This document shows positions 1-9,573 of a DNA stretch of 64,000 bases, piece after piece; the first letter of the stretch is position 1; the number at the start of each line of letters is the position of its first letter. The position numbers and the translations under genes are program-made. Origin of the DNA: Eunapius fragilis. Lineage: Eukaryota > Porifera > Demospongiae > Spongillida > Spongillidae. The DNA lies in assembly GCA_963681505.1 (NCBI GenBank), contig OY811972.1:836375-900374 (forward strand), given 5' to 3'. The notes under the pieces were generated by a model. The model did not search any database, had not been told where the DNA came from, and was given only the letters and a program-made list of their open reading frames with translations.

Positions 1-1
1 C

Positions 2-933
2 ATGGCTGGCATGTGCTCTGAGACCAATCAGCACCTGTTGAATGCCATCAATAAGTTTAATGAACATGTTTCTAATGAGGATACAGTTACATTGGAAACT
101 TTCAGGGAGACATCATGCCGCCAAAAGATGCTTTCGAACAAATTGGAAGACAGCCTGTTTGCACAGCTTTTTTCAAAATCATCATTGCCTGACAGATCTC
201 GCCTTTTATCAGTTTCATCTCCCCATGCTGCAGCATGGCTTTCCACAGCTCCTTCTCCTGGTCTCAATCTGCAGTTGGAGCCTTCTGAGTTCCAAGCTGC
301 CTTACAATGGTGGCTTGGTGTTAGCATCTCAGGCTCTCAGGGTGCCACATGTCCTCACTGTCCAGCTCATTCTTTGGACCCTTTAGGCCACCATGCTTTG
401 ACATGCAAGCATGGGGGCGATGTGGTCATTCGCCACAACAGGCTTCGGGATGTATTTGCAGAGTCATGTAGGAGAGCCTGCATAAGTGCACAGGTGGAGG
501 TCGGGTACGGCTTTACATCTGAGGAGCGCCACACGCGACCAGCTGATGTCCTGGCAGCAAACTGGATGATGGGAAAGCCTGCTGCATTTGACTTTACTGT
601 CACATCACCGCTAACCTCAAGTAATTTACCTGAAGCGAGTGTGACAGCAGGGTCTGCAGCCTTGGCAGCAGAGGAGAGAAAGCATAAGGCCAATGACTCC
701 AAATGTGCAGAACTGGGTTGGGTATGCATCCCAATAGCTGTGGAGACCTATGGGTGTTGGGGCACTGAAGCAAAGTATAGGCACTATCACAGCTTGCCTC
801 TTGCTTGGCCACACGTCAGAACTGCCCAAAGTCTGCATCTGTCACAGCCCTATATCAAAGGTTGAGCATGACCCTTGTTAGGGCAAATGTGAGGGCTCTG
901 CTGTCCAGGGCCATCTCAGACACCGGCTACTGA
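2..933 (+). mobile_element. Non-LTR retrotransposon, C-terminal fragment, frameshifted
   Basis: The open frame enters at the left window edge and reads to a stop at 863-865. It holds a zinc-knuckle-like cluster (CPHC, then GHHALTC), an HNRLRDVF motif, and RPADV followed by AFDFTVT. I compare this order with the zinc knuckle plus restriction-like endonuclease found after the reverse transcriptase in R2/R4-type elements; that assignment is inference. Two other copies (1374-1640 minus, 40509-40787 plus) share the block ELGWVCIPIAVETYGCWG. Alignment with them shows that this copy shifts frame between about 770 and 784. The family C-terminus continues in the next frame (SMTLVRANVRALLSR) to a stop at 931-933. 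The copy is therefore broken. The reverse transcriptase would lie outside the window. Confidence 0.7.
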
Positions 934-1026
934 TATATTATTTAGTCTAGGTGGTAGGTAATTTAACGTTATGTGCTTGTTTATCTGTATTGTACAAGTT
1001 TGATATATATCAACAGAAAGTTATTT

Positions 1027-1335
1027 ATTGAAATGATACTACATATACAACATTTACAGTTTTAAGCTACACAATTTTACTAAGAGCGCTGCCCCCGCTG
1101 CCACCGCCGCCTGTGCTCCCTCCCTGGCCTGCATGGCCACTGCCACCCTGGCAGAACCCAGCATGGCGGGGAGGCCGGGGAGGAGGACGTCCCCGCAGGA
1201 GACGAGGGCGCGGGCGAGGACAACTAATAATTAATAGTACAAATTCATATAATTATAATTCTTATTATTAAAGTTATTATTGAAATGATACTACATATAC
1301 AACATTTACAGTTTTAAGCTACACAATTTTACTAA
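1027..1335. repeat. 57-bp direct repeat pair flanking a GC-rich block
   Basis: Bases 1027-1083 and 1279-1335 are identical (start ATTGAAATGATACTAC, end TTTTACTAA). Between them lies a GC-rich segment (about 1084-1210) followed by an AT-rich one. Read on the minus strand, the repeat lies just downstream of the retrotransposon fragment at 1374-1640, so it may be part of that copy's 3' untranslated region. The GC-rich block, reverse complemented, resembles 16396-16480. Confidence 0.75.
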
Positions 1336-1373
1336 ACAAAAAACAATACACTGAAACGGAGAAGGTGAGGAGA

Positions 1374-1640
1374 CTAACATCCAGTTGCCATTGAACGGGA
1401 CAGCAAAGCTCTGGCATTCGCTCTAACTAGGACCAGGTTTAACCTGCCATAGAGAGCCGAAGTGGCCTGGGACTTGCAACAATTTGATCTAATTGCCAGG
1501 CGCGCTGCCAGTCGAGAAAGGTTTGTCTGTGCTTCTTGACCCCAACATCCATAAACCTCAACTGCCAAAGGTACACACACACACCCAAGCTCTGAGCACT
1601 TTGTGTCATTGCTGGCATGTTTTCTGTTTGTTATTGCATT
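1374..1640 (-). mobile_element. Non-LTR retrotransposon C-terminal relic (minus copy)
   Basis: The minus-strand frame encodes an RKHASND block, then CVPLAVEVYGCWGQEAQ and LVLVRANARALLSR. It matches the end of the element at 2-933 and keeps the frame that copy has lost. Only about 90 codons survive and the 5' side is missing. A GT-repeat expansion lies inside the conserved block near 1572-1583. It is a dead fragment. Confidence 0.7.
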
Positions 1641-1720
1641 AAGAATTAAAGGGGATCGTCCAAATTCTATGTGCTTATCCTACATTTCATCGACTACGGT
1701 GAAAAAAAACCTATGAAACT

Positions 1721-2010
1721 AGTAAATAAAAACATTCTCTAACGAGAGAGTTGTTGGTATATAGGATTGACCAATGGTGGTGTAAAAAGCACGGAAACAA
1801 GAGTGACAGAAATTTTACTCGAAAATTGAAATTGGCCTATATTTAGCACGCTCACAAAATAACAGCGCATGCCTGAGTAATGTGCTAAATATAGGCCAAT
1901 TTCAATTTTCGAGTAAAATTTCTGTCACTCTTGTTTCCGTGCTTTTTACACCACCATTGGTCAATCCTATATACCAACAACTCTCTCGTTAGAGAATGTT
2001 TTTATTTACT
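1721..2010. mobile_element. Near-perfect fold-back element (MITE-like), 129-bp arms
   Basis: Bases 1721-1849 are the reverse complement of 1882-2010 as far as I can read, around a 32-base loop. The outer ends start AGTAAATAAAAACATTCTCT. No open frame is present. A diverged sister copy lies at 15718-16010, with the same ends but a different loop, so this is a dispersed family and not a one-off palindrome. I see no clear target-site duplication. Confidence 0.85.
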
Positions 2011-2182
2011 TGTTAAACTATACTATCAACGCGCAGTCATATTTTTAAAAACATTCTGGAACAGTGCTTTCACTTTCCGACTTACTATCTTATGCTAGAA
2101 AATTCTTATGCTAGAAAATTTTTATTAGAAGATTTTGTTTACTCTCGGGAGCGTTGTACGAAATGTGCACCATAACTTGCAG

Positions 2183-2425
2183 GACCTACTTTGCCACAAC
2201 CACTAGCCTAGAGTAACCTCCTTGGGCGGTTTGGGGTGCTTCACTGCTCCCTCATCATGGCGGGAATGTCAGTAATACGGTAAGGACAGCTGCTGGGTTG
2301 GATCTCCACATTTGCTATCCCATTGTAGTAAAAAGTGCACACTAGCATGTGTTGTGATTATTAGGGGAATACCCTTCCTTGAGGTTCATAATGCCATTGG
2401 TCAACTCAGATCCAGGATAGCAGAA
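2183..2425. repeat. Dispersed repeat, copy A (copy B at 3045-3260)
   Basis: This stretch and 3045-3260 are imperfect direct copies. Both run from CTTTGCCACAA through CCTCATCATGG or CCTCATGGTGG, then GGTATCCC or GCTATCCC, and end in CCATTGGTC plus ACTCAGATCCAGGAT. A CATAAGGCC minisatellite and a CT-rich tract lie between them. No coding potential is evident. Confidence 0.65.
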
Positions 2426-2469
2426 CTAACTGAATTCACAGCCATGGAGCAGCTGATACAATAATAATG

Positions 2470-2665
2470 TACCATAAGGCCCACCATACCATAAGGCCCC
2501 ACCATACCATAAGGCCCCACCATAAGGCCCCACCATACCATAAGGCCCCACCATACCATAAGGCCTCACCATACCATAAGGCCCCACCATAAGGCCCCAC
2601 CATAAGGCCCCACCATACCATAAGGCCCCATCATAAGGCCCCACCATACCATAAGGCCCCAGGAC
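2470..2665. repeat. CCACCATA/CATAAGGCC minisatellite
   Basis: The unit CATAAGGCCCCACCATAC alternates with a shorter form lacking one CATAC step. About a dozen copies are present. Open frames on the minus strand here are repeat translations and not genes. Confidence 0.9.
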
Positions 2666-2904
2666 CATGATGATATTGAGTGCATGCATCTGTGGTGGCT
2701 TGATGTGTGTTGCATGTTTTATAGAAAAACACAGCACATGATAACGCTAAAGTGTTATTTGGACCACCAGACCATGAAGGAACGTGCAGGATATGCCAAT
2801 TGCCAACTATGGCCTACAGTTCTGATATCTGATTAATTGCCACGTTATATGGTTATTTCGAAGTGATATTGGTTGCGTTGGGTACTTTGGTTTTAACATG
2901 ATGT

Positions 2905-3025
2905 ACCTCCTCCCTCCCATCTCTCTCCCATCTCCCTCCCTCCTCCCTCCCATCTCCCTCCAATCTCCCTCCCTCCTCTCCTCCCATCTCCCTCCCTCCT
3001 CCCCTCTATATATATATATATATAT
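2905..3025. repeat. CT-rich tract followed by (TA)n
   Basis: Repeats of CTCCCTCCCATCTCC run to about 3003, followed by a (TA) dinucleotide run at about 3008-3024. It is simple sequence with no gene. Confidence 0.85.
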
Positions 3026-3044
3026 TTTAAAGGTTTTTCATTAT

Positions 3045-3260
3045 GCTTCTTTGCCACAATCACTATCACAAACTTCTCATAACCTCCATGGGATGCCTAT
3101 TGGCTCAACCACTCACTCCTCATGGTGGGAGGGTGGCTTTTCACATTTGGTATCCCGTAAATAGTGCAGGCTAGCATGCAGTGAGATCATTCAGGGAATT
3201 CCCTTCCTTGCAGTTCATAAATTCCATTGGTCCACTCAGATCCAGGATGGCATACTAGGG
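3045..3260. repeat. Dispersed repeat, copy B
   Basis: Imperfect direct copy of 2183-2425, in the same orientation. It is followed by a C-run at about 3289-3305. Confidence 0.65.
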
Positions 3261-3269
3261 AGTGGGGTC

Positions 3270-3793
3270 AGGGGGCTACAGTACCCTCAGGCCCCCCCCC
3301 CCCCCTCCTCCCCAACACCCTCTTCCACACATCGTCTGGCACACCCAGGTCTGAGAGCGTTACCGAAGGACATGAGCGCTGTGTGCAAGTGATCATGTGA
3401 CAGTTATCGCCATGGTTACAAGGTAGCAGCATGACCATACAACAATTGCACAAAAGTGACCAATCACATTGTTATACACGTAAGAAGCTGCACTACATGA
3501 AAACACGACAGAGCTGTACTCTATGAAAAAATAAACCTTTCCCCCCATATAGCCATTCCCAACTGCTCAAATATAGCATCCTAATACGTCATGGTAAACT
3601 GAGAAACATTATAAACGAAATCTTTTTTCTTTTACTACCAAACCTTTGAGGGATACAGGTAAATAGCTTGAGGTAAGCCATACGTAAGATTGGTGGGCAG
3701 ACCAGCTCCATCCTCTTAGCAATCGTCCTTAGCGTCACAATACTTCAAGGGTGTCTGCTGGTGACAACAGTGTACTACCTGTTTTGGAATCTC

Positions 3794-3824
<31 letters not shown>

Positions 3825-5888
3825 ATGCACCATCTGTCCTACACCTAACCTCAGGATTCTCCATGATTGCGCTTAAAATAGGGTAAGCTTTCATTGGCTG
3901 GGTCACAACAAGCAAGCCGCAAAGCTGCTACATCCATGAAGGTTTTGGCCCAGCATTCATGGTACACAGTGAGGTCATAATGCTACTGATTTCATACATG
4001 GGATGTCAGTTACGTTTGATTACAGACCACGCCCACAATCACATTAGCATGTCAAAGTGCAGTCTAGATACACACCACTAAGGTAAGCTGGGGTGCCCAG
4101 GCCACTGAGGTGAGCTGGGGTGCCCCGGCCACTGAAGTGAGCTGAGGTGCCGAGGCCACTGAGGTGAGCTGGGGTGCCCAGGCCAAGCTAACACCTGCTG
4201 ATGCCCCTGATGTTCATTGAAGTGACCTATAGACATAAACTGAAGAAGTGATGGCTGAAAGCCAAGCAGCTGTTGTATGAGCTTCATAGAGGAAGGGGAC
4301 AAGTTTGAAGACTGAACAGTTTGTGACAAAATTAGCGTGTATGAATGTAACAAAACTAATTTAAAAATGCAAAATATAGATTTTGTCTAATTTCCTTTCC
4401 CCAAAACCTTGCTCCCTTCCTTTTTACACAACCTTTGCCTTCAATTCCTATATCCCACCAGCTTCAGTTCTCATCATTGGCAAATATTTTTCTTTTCTAG
4501 TATACGTGTAAATATTGCAGTGTTTCTGACTGCCAGTCTTTGCATTGTAATACACTGTAAGTATGCTTCCTTAAATAAATAAAAAAATAAATAAATATGG
4601 GATAGTGTCCAGCAAAATCACCCAGGCTTCTGGGTAGTTATTCAAGTTTTCAAATATTTTGATTTTCCTTGAACTCCAAAATTGGGCTATCTATCATAAA
4701 GCTATAAGGTACTGAATTTATAATTAGTCGTACATTTCAATGCGTTTCTTTTGCTTGTCCTGGAAAACTTGAAAAATTATCACAAGGGTGATTTCGTCGT
4801 GGAAAGCATGCTAAGTTCTAAAGTCGCCGTTTTTTTGTTGACCCTCAAACACTATTAACATGTTTTGATAGGCATGCAGCATAATGTATACAACGTTGTC
4901 CTGGTTGAAAGATGTTTGGTTTACACTAGCTGCATGCTCAGTTACCGCATGCATGCACGCTGGTGTACATGCACATACATACAGTTGTCTGGTAATATTT
5001 AATGTCATGCACATATGCCTGAGTTGATCCTATCACTTTCATCGTGTAGCCTCCATGCATTATAAGTATCTAAATATCTGACAACTGGACCACCATTCTC
5101 CTTCAAGTGAAAAGGTATACTGGCTGCTTCGCGGCGATCTTTATTCACGGCCCCACCCGCGATATACAATTCAGTTGCATGAGTTTGTCGCGGATGAACT
5201 TTCATTTTTTGGTGGGCGGCCTCTCTTCTTTCTCTGAAACACAGACAACTAGCTGATTACCTCAGTGACGGTATACGGCATAGCTTGATATTTCCATATT
5301 TTGAATATACTTTCTTTAGACTAAATGCTGTATACCAAATCCACAGCAGCGGTTAGGTTCGGCATTTTTACCAGCCTGACATGCAGTAAATAAATGCGTC
5401 CGTCATTAGTACAGTCATGGATAAATCTGTATCTCGACCAAGAGGAAGATGAACACTGCTCTTAAGCTTGGATCGAGAGAAAGTTTGTAGTAGCATGCAG
5501 CATAATTCTAAAAAGGCTTCTTGAACTTCGAGATAAGTATGATACTGTGGCGTCATTAGCACTTTCCATTGCAGCTTAGCTTATAACAGCTAGTACAAAA
5601 GTGGTGACAACGTACACAGAAGATCTTAATTTGATATTTTGAGTGACGCGCAAGTGTTTTCGAATGATGCAGGTATTCTATTTTTGCCATTCAAAACTTT
5701 TTGGTCCTGCAGCAACCGATTAACTATAATTTTAAATATTGCCGCGCGCGCGAATTCAGCAGCTGTTATCATTACACTTCTGTCCTTGGCATTCTAAATC
5801 GTATTACTGCTTATCACAGGTTGTAATCTGGTGAGGACTTGAGTTTAAATCTTAAACTGCGTGTATACGTACCGATAGCACCTTTGAA
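3270..5888. other. Gene-poor stretch with simple repeats
   Basis: I see no supported gene. It holds C-runs at about 3289-3305 and 3797-3823, a 4 x ~31-bp minisatellite at 4079-4185 (unit contains GAGCTGGGGTGCCCAGGCC), and an AAAT-rich run near 4575-4597. Short minus-strand frames at 5005-5205 and 5368-5562 have no recognisable motif, splice context or partner. Confidence 0.5.
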
Positions 5889-6205
5889 TGTTTATCAGGA
5901 ACTACGATACTTAGGAATTGACCCAGGTCGTGAAATCATTAAAAAACGCAACCAGCGTACAACTCGCGTACCAAGAAACGGATAGTTTAGCTCTTTGTTC
6001 CTATCGAACCAGAAGGCAAAGACGGTCATTTAAATGTTTTGTTCCAGTCTTCAAACTGTTTGCTTCAAGAGAACAAAAAAGCTTTACCTCGTCCCCAGGC
6101 CAATTCTTCTCCGTCGTCGTCGTCGTCGTCTAATTCTTCTCGCGCAAGTACAACTCGGGATAGGAATGGTTTTAAACCAATCGCTTTAGAATCTCCTGGA
6201 AGGAC
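5889..6205 (+). repeat. Unnamed dispersed element, plus copy
   Basis: It begins GGAACTACGATACTTAGG, then AATTGACCCAGGTCGTGAA, ATCATTAAAAAACG, ACTCGCGT, AAACGGATAGTTTAG, a (CGT)n run, TAATTCTTCT and GAATGGTTTT, and ends near CCAATCGCTTTAGAAT. The same blocks occur in the same order on the minus strand at 19150-18700. Only the first ~50 bp recur at 14846-14900 and 34999-35050. This marks a mobile family of about 0.4 kb. No transposase is encoded. Confidence 0.65.
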
Positions 6206-6514
6206 ATCTTCAGGTATCATATATATGGATAAAGCATAAAACTAAAACTGATATACGTAATCATTACGTAATGCGTAGCGTAAAACAGAAGCGTTCCCAT
6301 GGCGACATTTACGTATATTTAGAATTGTGCAAACAAAAGAGAAGAGCTAAACAACGAAACGACGAGTTAGAATTCTCCCGCGTTCCTTACAGTGATCCCA
6401 AACAAAAGGGGCGTCTGCTCGTGACGGTAATTGAAGCGGGGGGTGGGGGGTGGGGGGGTGGGCACTTGTCATATTAATAATTGATAAAAAAATGATAATA
6501 AAAAAATAGAGGAA

Positions 6515-6690
6515 ACAAGTAAAGAAAAACATTCTGGTTATAAGAATTGGAGGCAAAGGTGGTGTAAAAAGGAAGGGAACACGGTTTTGAGAAAAGGGTA
6601 ATGAGACAAAAATCCTATATTTAGCACGTGTAAATGTAACAGAACCAAAAGAAGTGCTAAACATAGGATTTTTGTCACATTACCCTTTGT
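6515..6690. mobile_element. Degenerate fold-back element related to the 1721 family
   Basis: The left part (AACAAGTAAAG, AAAAACATTCT, AGGTGGTGTAAAAAG) echoes the outer arm of the element at 1721-2010. The inner arms, GGGTAATGAGACAAAAATCC to TTTAGCAC and GTGCTAAACATAGG to CATTACCC, form a hairpin. The right outer arm is missing. A poly-G/T-rich stretch at about 6438-6462 precedes it. Confidence 0.5.
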
Positions 6691-6731
6691 GTAAGTATAT
6701 CTTGCATACAAAATGGATATATAATCTATAC

Positions 6732-7818
6732 CTGCATATCATGCACTAGGTCAGCAATGTTGGCTACTTTCCATTTCTGAACTAAACCATCAGATTTTTC
6801 TCCACACGATTTGATGAGACGATTCACTGCAATACTTCATACTGATACATTTAGCTTTAGCAATCTCCCATAGACCTAATGTACGTATTACATGTAGGAT
6901 TAATTCAAAATGAAAATGAATATAAAATACCTGCTTTCCACAATGCCCTGCTCTCATAATCAAGGCAATGAGTTTTTGAACCAAACTCATTTCTTTAACG
7001 CGGTACTTCAACAGAACCGCAGCACAAAAACCAATTGTTGCTGTCCTGTTTTGTTGAAAAGTTTTTGTTTGTGTGCAAGCATTAAGAATGCTTACTAACA
7101 CAGGTGCATGATTGTTAAGCTCAGTGAGAAGATCAGGCCACTTGAAACTCTTCAAAGCTTCTGAAGAATTGGAACGCAGTATTGAGGAAACCTTTTTAGA
7201 GCACATCATCTTCATCTCTTTCTCCAACTGACGTCCAATTTTATTTAAGATGATGGAACGTATGCCTGCATCATCATAGCACTTATTTATTAAACCCTTG
7301 TAGCTTCCTCTAGCCAGCGCTAGTCCCATTTGTCGTCTTAGCGGAGAAAGCAGAACGTAGCGTTTGCGTTTAGAACGATAGTCCACATGCAAGTATCTAG
7401 AAAATATGCATGCATTAAACAATGCATAACAATTACAATTCCTATATAAGGTCTTACCGTTACAGGAGTAGAATGACTGCCCACAATTATGGCTGGATGA
7501 CTCTCGTTCCTGCGATCTGAGAAGCTGCAATCTGTTGATGTCAAAACGGTTCTGATATTGTTTCGAAGCATTGCATTAAGTTCATCGATTCTTCTGTAGC
7601 TCTCAAAACATGACCGGCACATTTTGTTGGTGTATGGTTGGAATAAATGGTCGATGCTCTCAATACGATGACCACTAAGAGACAACTCCTCTTGTACCAT
7701 GGACCGCCAAGCATGAAGTACACGTACTTTATTCTCTGATGGTCTTTCATCAGAATAACTTCGTCTTTCAGTACTCACTCCTATGTCCTTCCCACACGCG
7801 AAGCAGTTTACCATCATT
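6732..7818 (-). pseudogene. Fragment of a DUF6589-associated gene, broken
   Basis: Three minus-strand exons can be proposed: about 7818-7458, 7396-6931 and 6875-6732. Exon 1 has a Cys cluster (NCFACGKD, then MCRSCFESYRRIDELNAML). Exon 2 carries LLSPLRRQMGLALARGSYKG, SILRSNSSEALKSFKWPDLL and MSLVQKLIALIMRAGHCGKQ. This is the pattern of a family expanded in sponges and cnidarians that usually precedes a DUF6589 domain (family recall). Donors GTAAGA, GTATTT and GTATAG look normal. However, exons 1 and 2 are not in the same phase, and exon 3 (VYGRLLKLNVS, then a TGA, then IAVNRLIKSCGEK) has an in-frame stop. No DUF6589 core is found downstream. I read it as a decayed 5' part, probably transposon-related. 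Error in one base at either break cannot be excluded. Confidence 0.55.
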
Positions 7819-7941
7819 TCTGAATAAGGCCCACAAAAAAGTCTGGGGACCTTGCTGAATGAATATATTTTGAAAAGAGCCACTAAACTACATTATAAAT
7901 TCATAACATTCCAGAGGAACTAGTTCGATGCGCGGTTGTTC

Positions 7942-7970
7942 CCAGACTGATGGTACAACCATCAGTCTGG
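7942..7970. repeat. Perfect 13-bp hairpin at the element edge
   Basis: CCAGACTGATGGT and its exact reverse complement are separated by ACA. The right arm overlaps the left terminal repeat of the element at 7964-8993. Confidence 0.85.
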
Positions 7971-8993
7971 TCCTGTCACGGCACAAGATGTCCTACCCAA
8001 AAATTGTCCGGCGGACCAATTATTGCAGCCACATTTGGTCCGGGACCAAATATGGCAGCCATATTTGGTCCTACCGGACATAATGTTGCTACCATATTCG
8101 GTCCCCCCATGCCATATTATGTCCGCCCCAGGACCAAATATGGCAGCCATATTCTGTCCGGTAGGACCAAATATGGCTGCCGTAATTGGTCCCGGACCAA
8201 ATGTGGCAGCGATATTTGGTCCGGGACCTAATGTTGCTACCGTATACAATTTCCTATATTACTTCAACTATTGCTAAAAGTGAAACATGCATGATAACAT
8301 GCATGCAAAATAAATCGGTCAGTGCACTATGCAGTATGCATGTGAATGGATTCAAGACACAAACCCACTGTTTTTGGGAAGCTGAAGATATTGACACACC
8401 TAAACCGTACAGTTCCATGCATGCACAATAACTGCATGAATTCACTTAATTCCTTCCAATTTTGGCAATCTTCATCAGTGTATTTGCATATTTGCTGAGT
8501 GCCTCAATTTTGATTGACCCATGGTGTCTTATCGATCGCGATCTTTTGTATTGGAGATGCAGTAATATTTTGCTTCTCAAGGCTTTCCAGGAAACCAATT
8601 GCTTCTTCACTGCCTTTAGTCATAGACGAGCTACATGTATACTCCTTTAGCCAACAACGTATAGGAGATGCTATTGCAAATAGCTCACAGTCATCATAAC
8701 CTTGCTTACATGGATGGAGTGCAAACAATGTTTGCAATCTGGTTTAAAGACTCTTTTTTTCGTTGTTGATATTCAGAATACCCCCTCAAGTAAAGACGAC
8801 CAGGTCTTTGGTTTCATCTGCACACATCTCTCTAGTATTTTCTCATGCAATTACATGTGCTTTCACATTTATAAATGCATGCGCTTTGCGTAGGACCGTT
8901 TGTGGCGGGGGCGGACCAAATATGCTGACATATTTGGTCCGGCCGGACCAAATTTTGACCCGGACCAAATATTTCGTGACAGTCCCCAGACTA
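7964..8993. mobile_element. Candidate DNA element with terminal repeats and palindromic subterminal arrays
   Basis: The ends are inverted: AGTCTGGTCCTGTCACG at 7964-7980 and CGTGACAGTCCCCAGACT at 8975-8992. Just inside both ends are repeated GGACCAAATATGG and CCATATTTGGTCC half-sites, several forming full palindromes around GCAGC: many at 8013-8250 and three or more at 8905-8972. The centre (8280-8880) is unrelated AT-rich DNA and holds a short decayed frame. No target-site duplication is obvious. The array resembles clustered transposase-binding sites (inference). Confidence 0.55.
8446..8737 (-). pseudogene. Unidentified decayed coding fragment inside the 7964-8993 element
   Basis: The minus strand reads KGSEEAIGFLESLEKQ, then NITASPIQKIAIDK. 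After a one-base shift near 8525 it reads IKIEALSKYANTLMKIAKIG to a stop at 8446. The second part is amphipathic and protein-like. I do not recognise the family. It may be the end of the element's own transposase or an unrelated relic. Confidence 0.3.
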
Positions 8994-9282
8994 GATGAAC
9001 GTATCGTGTATAAGTGTTTTGAGTTGCTAATTACGTATATACATGTGCCAAGCTGTGCATGGCTTCCTTTGCACCTGCATGCTTAGGCCTTTGTATGTTC
9101 TGAATATGTGCATTGTACCTGCATTGTGCATGGACAATGCAAGTACATGCAGCATTGAAACTCGCCAGGGAAAGATGCTGTAAAAGATCCGCATGCAGAT
9201 TGGTAAGTCGTAAGGACTTTATCATGTATATGTAATATGTGATGTCGCATCTACAATCGCTCATGTATATTATACGTAAACC

Positions 9283-9573
9283 ATGCGACAAATGACTTTA
9301 ATTAGTGATCGGTTCATACGGAATCATACCCAATGGTTGTATGATAGCGATGTAGTTCCTTCTAAAAGGCTAGCTCTTGGTGGATTTTTGTTTGTCGTTT
9401 TTGCTGTCTCACAAGCTCGACCCCGCATTGCTCCGTCCCTTAAAAAAAAACCGGTTGGACTAAGGACTGGGGACCCTTCCCGCTCGATTCGCGCTGGGAT
9501 CAAGCATATAAATTCTTATGACGTCGACACTTATACACGTGGAATAGAATTTGTAACCTCTCCTGGACAATGA
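9283..9573 (+). CDS. Possible small ORF, 96 codons, unidentified
   Basis: An ATG-initiated frame with a hydrophobic stretch (LALGGFLFVVFAVSQA) in the middle and a basic segment after it. I find no domain, no splice partner and no repeat explanation. It may be chance. Confidence 0.2.
   Translation: MRQMTLISDRFIRNHTQWLYDSDVVPSKRLALGGFLFVVFAVSQARPRIAPSLKKKPVGLRTGDPSRSIRAGIKHINSYDVDTYTRGIEFVTSPGQ

Noticed and set aside
5911..5936. RuvC-like LGIDPGRE peptide at the start of the dispersed element
   Set aside because: Only a few residues, not followed by any nuclease sequence in any copy; likely coincidence.
5918..6239. Ser-rich small ORFs over the CGT repeat
   Set aside because: The same DNA recurs at 19150-18700 with stops in the frame, so it is a dispersed repeat.
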